A stretch of DNA of 64,000 nt from Ferrimonas lipolytica (GTDB lineage Bacteria > Pseudomonadota > Gammaproteobacteria > Enterobacterales > Shewanellaceae), in assembly GCF_012295575.1 (NCBI RefSeq), contig NZ_CP051180.1, positions 1,426,001-1,490,000 of the forward strand, written 5' to 3'. The position numbers and the translations under genes were made by a program. The notes beneath the pieces were generated by a model that made no database searches, was not told the DNA's origin, and was given only the letters and a program-made list of their open reading frames with translations. Positions within the stretch are counted from its first letter, which is position 1, and every line of letters begins with the position of its first letter. This document shows positions 59,038-64,000 of this stretch, piece by piece.

Positions 59038-59061
59038 GTATTGATGAACGCCAAGTAAGCA
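59038..59061 (+). repeat. 24-bp direct repeat, second copy (gapA 3' end)
   Basis: Identical to 55813-55836 including the TAA stop codon, but here not attached to any coding sequence. It marks one edge of the disturbed segment. Confidence 0.9.
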
Positions 59062-59128
59062 TTGAGCTTCTAACCGTTTCAACTGTGTATAAAAACGCTG
59101 GCCGTAGCCATAATGCCAGTCAGTTAAG

Positions 59129-59413
59129 CTAACTAGCTTGCACAAGAGCACTTGGAGCAACAAATGGCCGCTTCCCTGGCAGCACAATATCGAGGTTGTT
59201 GATGACCTGGGACATCGCGGTATTACGGAACAGGGACATACCAACCACACTCCAAATCATCAACTCCATAGGCAGACGACGCTTACGGATTGTCACTACA
59301 CCAGTGTCTCTTAGACACTCATCGATTAACTCAGGCTCGAGCAACCCTGACAGTGAGGTGAAGTTTTCTGGGGCGAAGTCGTGGAGAATATCGAGGGCTT
59401 GGCTGAGAAGCAT
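59129..59413 (-). pseudogene. IS4-family transposase, N-terminal fragment
   Basis: 94 residues of the IS4 transposase N-terminal domain: LSGLLEPELIDECLRDTGVVTIRKRRLPMELM, WSVVGMSLFRNTAMSQVINNLDIVLPG and PFVAPSALVQA, which in intact elements continues as RQRLG. The frame stops here at QAS, and the catalytic DDE part is not found in any frame nearby. It is a dead remnant. CCGAGTT...AACTCGG (59421-59443) upstream may belong to the element. Confidence 0.85.
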
Positions 59414-59519
59414 AAAAAATCCGAGTTCCTTAGGGAAACTCGGGTTCTGTCACGCTCAGAGGATCGGTCAACCGATCGCTAACTGATCAGCATTAGGCCG
59501 AAGCCAGCGTTTTTTTTAT
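59414..59519. other. flank of the IS4 fragment
   Basis: About 105 bases between the transposase fragment and repeat copy D. CCGAGTT-N9-AACTCGG hairpin (59421-59443) and GGTCAACCGATCGCTAACTG are seen. This may be the old left end of the insertion sequence; no complete terminal inverted repeat can be shown. Confidence 0.35.
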
Positions 59520-59623
59520 GGCTGTGAAGCAATTAAGTGTTGTTCTTGCCAATGCTGTTAAAGCACCGAAATCGGTGTAGCCGAGGCTTAAGATAAACTT
59601 CAACAGCTGACTACGACACAGCC
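59520..59623 (-). repeat. dispersed intergenic repeat, copy D (short form)
   Basis: 104 bases with perfect 7-bp terminal inverted repeats GGCTGTG and CACAGCC. Shares the left segment TGTTGAAGTTTATCTTAAG with copy C and the right segment GCATTGGNAAGAACAACACTTA with copy B. TAAAGCACCG occurs once (59559-59568), at the point where copy B has two copies 90 bases apart. 195 minus 90 is 105, almost exactly this length. Confidence 0.85.
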
Positions 59624-59636
59624 TTTTTTATTTTCA

Positions 59637-59810
59637 TTGAAGCAACAAATTAATACCACCTACGTAGCGAAGGCTCGCCAAAACTATCTGGACAACGCCG
59701 TGATTCAAACACAAGTGGAGTACAAAGCCTCAATCCAACAGTTTGTCGCTAAGCTAGCGCCCATCACTGTTGGTTTCATGTTTGTGCGTCAACCAGAGCT
59801 GCATGTCTAA
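59637..59810 (+). pseudogene. short open frame, probable gene remnant
   Basis: 57 codons from a possible TTG to TAA: LKQQINTTYVAKARQNYL, then DNAVIQTQVEYKASIQQF and VAKLAPITVGFMFVRQPE. It reads like a protein C-terminus with normal amino-acid composition, but the frame stays open upstream into repeat copy D without a start codon. Probably a C-terminal fragment whose gene was cut by the repeat or IS. Family not recognised. Confidence 0.35.
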
Positions 59811-59828
59811 ACCTCCGCCTTTTGGAAA

Positions 59829-59864
59829 CAAAAAAGGCTTCGAATAAATGAGCCATTCGAAGCC
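59829..59864 (-). terminator. terminator after the RND efflux operon
   Basis: GGCTTCGAAT (59836-59845) and ATTCGAAGCC (59855-59864) form a perfect 10-bp stem. The A-run at 59829-59835 is a T-run on the minus strand. Confidence 0.9.
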
Positions 59865-59912
59865 AAAACCTTTCGGCTGATGATCAAGCCTAAGACTACT
59901 AACCGCTGTAAT

Positions 59913-62900
59913 TTACAATGCGGGTTTCACCTTAATTCTGAAAAATAGGCTGTAGCAAACCGGCAAAATGACTAACGTAAGTAAAGTCGCAAAGCCCAAA
60001 CCAAAAAAGATAACCACTGACAACGACTGGAAGAACGCATCCGATAACAACGGCAGCATGCCTAACATGGTAGTCAGCGCCGCCATCACCACCGGACGCA
60101 CACGGCTCACGGCAGAATCGATGACAGCTTGATATGGCGATTTGCCAAGTCCTTGTTCCACATTGATTTGATCAACAAGCACAATGCCATTCTTAATTAC
60201 CATGCCGCTAAGGCTTAAAATTCCCAAAATAGCCATGAAACTTAGAGCGGCATCAAACAGCAACAGACCAGCTGCTACGCCGACCATAGATAACGGCACA
60301 CAAATCCAAATCGCAGCCGCTTGACGTACGGAATTAAACAACAACACCGTAATAACAAACATTGCTAAAAAGCCAAACGGTACTGATGATTGTACGCCTG
60401 CATCTGCCTCGGTCGACATTTCGTACTCGCCACCCCACTCAAGCTGATATCCTGCGGGTAGATCAATTGCTTCAATTTGATCGCGAATTTTGACCAGCAA
60501 CGCATCGGAAGTCGCACCTTGTTCCAGAGCAGGATCAGCCATCACCGTGATTACTCGTCGACGATCACGTCGCATAATGATCGGGTTTTCCCACTCCGAT
60601 TGAAACGCTGAAACCACTTGGCGCACCGGCACATAAGTGTTATTCGAACTGCTCCATACCTGCAACTTATCGATACCGTCGAGTCCCAAACGCTCCTCTA
60701 ACGGCGAACGTGCAACAATAGGTAACTGGTGAGACCCATCTCGGTAGACTCCTACGGTTTGTCCACTGAAATTGCGCAATAGCGCAGCATCAAGATCTTG
60801 CTTACTGACCCCGGCACTGCGTGCGTCGCTAAGATTCAACTGAGGCCGCACCATTAAGGTCTGATTACGCCAATTATGACGAATATTATCGGCCAATGGT
60901 TCATGCTCTAATACCAGCTCAGCTTGTGCCGCTAATGCTCGAAGTACTTGCGGGTCATCGCCATAAAAGCGCGCTTCTATCTTCGCCGCAGGGCTTGGAC
61001 CGTTTTGCAGTGTTTTAACTCGGTATTCAGCTTCGGGGTAGTCAGATCTTAGCCAACCTTGAACCGCTGCCATATGAGCGCCCATGTTATCTAAGGAGTC
61101 CATCTCAACCAGCAGCTGCCCATAAGCGGCGTAACTTTTTTCTGGGACATACTCCAGCACAAAACGTTGCGCCCCTTGACCAACTACTGAAGTTAAATTG
61201 ACCATACCCGATGGGCGTTGCGCTTCACGGTCTAGCAGATGCTGCTCGATGTTATTAACAAATTGTTGAGTTCGCAGTACATCAGTGCCTTCTGGCATCC
61301 AAATATCGACCATATAGATAGGCGTAGCGGACTGGGGGAAAAAGACCTTTTTAACTTTCCCCATTCCAAACATAGCCGACCCCATCAACGCAATCACGAC
61401 CAAAATCGTTATCGCTCGATGGTGGATCGCCGCATCCAACAATCCGCGATATAAACGAAAACCAACCCCTTGGTATAGTTCGCTAGCTGCACCGTTTTCC
61501 TGATTTTTAAATAACATATGACAGAAAAATGGCGTAATACTGATTGCGGTCAACCAACTGATGGAGAGCGACAATAGCAAGATCGTAAACAGCGAACCGC
61601 AGAACTCTCCAGATGCATCGTCAGATAACCCAATTGGAGCAAAAGCAATAATAGCAATCGCGGTCGCGCCTAATAGCGGCCACTGCGTCTGATTGACGAT
61701 TGTTTTAGCTGCTTCTAATCGTGTTAAGCCTTTGCGAATTCCTACCAAAATGCCGTCAGTCACCACAATGGCGTTATCAACTAACATCCCTAGTGCAATG
61801 ATCAATGCACCAAGTGAAATAGATTGCAGTTGGATTCCCAACACCCGCATACCAATAAAGGTACCTAGTATTGTGATCAACAATACCGCTCCCATTAATA
61901 CGCCAGAGCGCAGGCCCATAGTTAACAGTAATACTGCAATGACGATAACAACCGAACAAGCCAAGTTAACTAAGAAACCACTTACCGCAACGTCTACCAC
62001 TGCGCCTTGGTTATAGAGCGAAGTCAGCTCCATTCCAACCGGCATAAAATGGTTGAGTTCCGTTATTTTTGTGGTAATTGCTTGTGATACCTCCACGACG
62101 TTAACGCCACTCATAAATGAGATGCCGATAGATAAAGCGGGCTTACCTTGACTATGGAACATAGTCTGAGGCGTATCGGTATCGGCTTTATAAACCTTGG
62201 CAATATCACCAAGATAAACCAACTCCGTGCTGCCTGGAGGGCTAACAATTACCCGTTGTAAATCGTTGATATCGGTAAATTCGCCAGTAGGGTGCAACCG
62301 AATACGATTGCCGTTCAATAACGCCTTGCCGGCATTAGACACACCATTTTGGGTCTGCAATAAGCCATAGAGATAATCTGGGCTGAGCCCCATCGCAACC
62401 AACTTTTGTTGGCTAAATTCCACCATTACTTGTTCTTGAATTTTGCCTTCAACCGCAATCTTTTTAATACCAGGAATTAACACTAACTCACGTCGCAAAT
62501 AGTCAGCTTGGTTACTCAGCTCCCGATTACTAAAGCCATCGCCACTTAAAGTCAGCATATAGCCATAAACGTCAGAAAAATCATCAATAACTATTGGGGC
62601 ATATGCACCAGCTGGTAGCGCTTGCGAGGCATCACTGACCCGCCGACGCAGTTCGTCCCAAACTTGCGGCAGCTCAGTTTTATCGAACGAGTCCTTCATC
62701 TGAACTTCGATCTGCGATACACCAGCGGCGTTAATCGACGTTACGTGCTTAAGTTGGGGCATCTGCTGAATGGCATCTTCCAACCCCAGCGTCACCTCTT
62801 CTTCTACCTGATCCGCAGACGCTCCAGGGTATTGAGTTATCACCAATGCATTTTTGATGGTGAACTCTGGCATCTCCAACTGGCCCAACTTGGTAAACGA

Positions 62901-62984
62901 TAGCGCACCACCAACAGCCAAAAGAACGACTACTAACCAGCTAATTACCTTATTTCTGATGCTAAATTCAGCAATGTTCATCAC
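59913..62984 (-). CDS. RND-family efflux transporter permease
   Basis: 1023 residues, proton-driven inner-membrane pump of the AcrB/HAE-1 superfamily. N-terminal helix (about 10-30), the first large periplasmic loop, a block of helices with GMLVDNAIVVTDGILVG (the relay aspartate in TM4), a second loop and LSGMVIKNGIVLVDQ with the TM10 lysine. Substrates unknown. The motif LVDN is as in non-AcrB RND pumps, where the second aspartate is asparagine. It directly follows the membrane fusion protein gene with no spacer. Confidence 0.93.
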   Translation of the reverse strand: MMNIAEFSIRNKVISWLVVVLLAVGGALSFTKLGQLEMPEFTIKNALVITQYPGASADQVEEEVTLGLEDAIQQMPQLKHVTSINAAGVSQIEVQMKDSFDKTELPQVWDELRRRVSDASQALPAGAYAPIVIDDFSDVYGYMLTLSGDGFSNRELSNQADYLRRELVLIPGIKKIAVEGKIQEQVMVEFSQQKLVAMGLSPDYLYGLLQTQNGVSNAGKALLNGNRIRLHPTGEFTDINDLQRVIVSPPGSTELVYLGDIAKVYKADTDTPQTMFHSQGKPALSIGISFMSGVNVVEVSQAITTKITELNHFMPVGMELTSLYNQGAVVDVAVSGFLVNLACSVVIVIAVLLLTMGLRSGVLMGAVLLITILGTFIGMRVLGIQLQSISLGALIIALGMLVDNAIVVTDGILVGIRKGLTRLEAAKTIVNQTQWPLLGATAIAIIAFAPIGLSDDASGEFCGSLFTILLLSLSISWLTAISITPFFCHMLFKNQENGAASELYQGVGFRLYRGLLDAAIHHRAITILVVIALMGSAMFGMGKVKKVFFPQSATPIYMVDIWMPEGTDVLRTQQFVNNIEQHLLDREAQRPSGMVNLTSVVGQGAQRFVLEYVPEKSYAAYGQLLVEMDSLDNMGAHMAAVQGWLRSDYPEAEYRVKTLQNGPSPAAKIEARFYGDDPQVLRALAAQAELVLEHEPLADNIRHNWRNQTLMVRPQLNLSDARSAGVSKQDLDAALLRNFSGQTVGVYRDGSHQLPIVARSPLEERLGLDGIDKLQVWSSSNNTYVPVRQVVSAFQSEWENPIIMRRDRRRVITVMADPALEQGATSDALLVKIRDQIEAIDLPAGYQLEWGGEYEMSTEADAGVQSSVPFGFLAMFVITVLLFNSVRQAAAIWICVPLSMVGVAAGLLLFDAALSFMAILGILSLSGMVIKNGIVLVDQINVEQGLGKSPYQAVIDSAVSRVRPVVMAALTTMLGMLPLLSDAFFQSLSVVIFFGLGFATLLTLVILPVCYSLFFRIKVKPAL

Positions 62985-64000
62985 CTAAATCCCTCTAGGC
63001 CAAACCAGAGGTTTGACCTGCTGCTCAGGAGTAAGAATCGATACACCGGTTTCAACGATTAACGTACCCGGTGCCAACCCCGACAAGATTTCAACCCCTT
63101 GATCGGATAAGGAACCAATGGTGACTAGACGTGGCGATACCTGCTGCGAATGTGCGTCAAATACCCAAACTTGCGATTGGGCAACGCCATCGCTAAATTC
63201 GACGGCGTTTTGCGGCACCACAACAGTAGCCTTTGTAGCTGCATTAAACGCATCAAAATTCACTTCAATCTCGGCGCTCATACCAGCCACCACATTTAAA
63301 TCACGTGGTGGCTCCATCACAAAAGTCATCTCAAAACTCTGACTTCCGGAGGTCACTACACTACTGTGCTCTAGATAGCGAAGTGGGTGATGCCGCTGGT
63401 CTGCGTCGAAGCTAGCCGAAGCACGTAGCTGTGCAGACAACACCGCGGGATCGGCATGCAATAACAACGACTCAGGTATTTGCGCTTTTAGCTCAATAAG
63501 GTTGTCACGCTGCAAGGTCAAAATAACCTGAGTCGCTTGAACCATTTGAAAGTTTTCAGTGAAGACCTTCGCCACAACCCCTGAGAATGGCGCCAATATA
63601 TCAGTGTATTCAAGCTGGTTTTCAGCCATCTCTAACGCCGCGTGACTAGACTTTAACTGAGCCTTTGAAACGTCTACCTCGGCTTTTGATATAAGCGATT
63701 TAGACAATAGTTTCAGGTTTCGTTGATGATCCAATTCGGCCAATTCATAATTGGCTTGGGCATTCAGCAACGCTTGACTGGCATCACGCTGATCCAGCTG
63801 CGCCAACAGCTGACCTTGCTCAACACGTTGACCTTCAATGAGTGCAAGCTCAGTTAACACACCACTAACCCGAAAAGCCAAGTCAGCAGGTTTATGGGAA
63901 GCCACTATTGCAGGAAGTCGATTATGATGTTGTTGTACTACCTGTACTTGATGCAATTTAACAGGGCGGGGTAAAGCTTGTTGTTCTTCCTGCACAGCAG
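62985..64000 (-). CDS. RND efflux membrane fusion protein (HlyD family), N-terminus beyond window
   Basis: Periplasmic adaptor for the RND pump. Visible residues show the lipoyl/barrel-sandwich part FRVSGVLTELALIEGQRVEQGQLLAQLDQRD, an alpha-helical hairpin (AQANYELAELDHQRNLKLLSKSLISKAEVDVSKAQLKSS), YTDILAPFSGVVAKVF and a C-terminal beta-barrel (GMSAEIEVNF, PQNAVEF). A GTG at 63995 is possible as start, but the frame stays open to the window end and a signal or lipid anchor would be expected before it, so the gene is partial. The stop is immediately before the pump gene. Confidence 0.9.
   Translation of the reverse strand, partial: AVQEEQQALPRPVKLHQVQVVQQHHNRLPAIVASHKPADLAFRVSGVLTELALIEGQRVEQGQLLAQLDQRDASQALLNAQANYELAELDHQRNLKLLSKSLISKAEVDVSKAQLKSSHAALEMAENQLEYTDILAPFSGVVAKVFTENFQMVQATQVILTLQRDNLIELKAQIPESLLLHADPAVLSAQLRASASFDADQRHHPLRYLEHSSVVTSGSQSFEMTFVMEPPRDLNVVAGMSAEIEVNFDAFNAATKATVVVPQNAVEFSDGVAQSQVWVFDAHSQQVSPRLVTIGSLSDQGVEILSGLAPGTLIVETGVSILTPEQQVKPLVWPRGI

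Noticed and set aside
58987-59250. Open frame overlapping the IS4 fragment
   Set aside because: Different frame from the recognisable transposase domain; cysteine-rich translation without family features.

Overview
This window is chromosomal DNA from a gammaproteobacterium, most likely a marine member of the Alteromonadales close to Shewanella or Ferrimonas. The evidence is gene order and protein character: a cbb3 oxidase and assembly cluster ending in fnr, uspE and ttcA; a gyrA-serC-hisC-aroA-cmk-rpsA-ihfB-lapA-lapB-pyrF run; nrdA-nrdB-yfaE; and a pair of divergent GAPDH genes separated by a DUF2989-type lipoprotein gene. No rRNA, tRNA or CRISPR array was seen. Most of the window is ordinary housekeeping sequence. 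The accessory part is about 55.8-59.9 kb.

Region by region. 1-8.7 kb: end of ccoO, then ccoQ, a three-haem ccoP, a FixH-type protein, ccoI, ccoS, a TauE-like membrane protein, fnr, uspE and ttcA. This is a microaerobic respiration block with its oxygen-sensing regulator. 8.7-14.7 kb: a repeat element, a Bax-type glucosaminidase with a membrane protein, and a potABCD polyamine importer. 14.7-24.5 kb: aromatic/aspartate aminotransferase, an AttEFGH-like ABC operon, a methyltransferase, pssA and dacB. 24.6-29.4 kb: a small unknown protein, an acyl-CoA dehydrogenase, pyrF, lapB and lapA. 29.7-38.9 kb: ihfB, rpsA, cmk, aroA, hisC, serC and gyrA, all on the minus strand. 39.1-44.5 kb: ubiG with a phosphatase gene, then nrdAB-yfaE behind NrdR boxes and a DnaA-like box. 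44.7-52.1 kb: a C_GCAxxG_C_C protein behind a near-consensus FNR promoter, an acyl-CoA-binding protein, fadH, sppA, ansA, yeaC and a zinc-ribbon protein. 52.2-55.8 kb: the two GAPDH genes. 55.8-59.9 kb: a patchy region with a LysR regulator, a small membrane protein, a frameshifted QEGLA-motif peptidase gene, an orphan ORF, an IS4 transposase fragment and a duplicated piece of the gapA 3' end. 59.9-64 kb: an RND efflux pump with its membrane fusion protein, which runs off the window.

The observations most worth a second look are: (i) a CcoP with a third haem domain that looks like a mosaic of its first two; (ii) a family of four related intergenic repeats with short terminal inverted repeats, one copy explained by deletion between internal 10-bp direct repeats; (iii) an FNR site placed exactly for class II activation in front of the C_GCAxxG_C_C gene; and (iv) the disturbed segment after gapA, bounded by a 24-bp copy of the gapA 3' end. 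I did not find a clearly new multi-gene system here.
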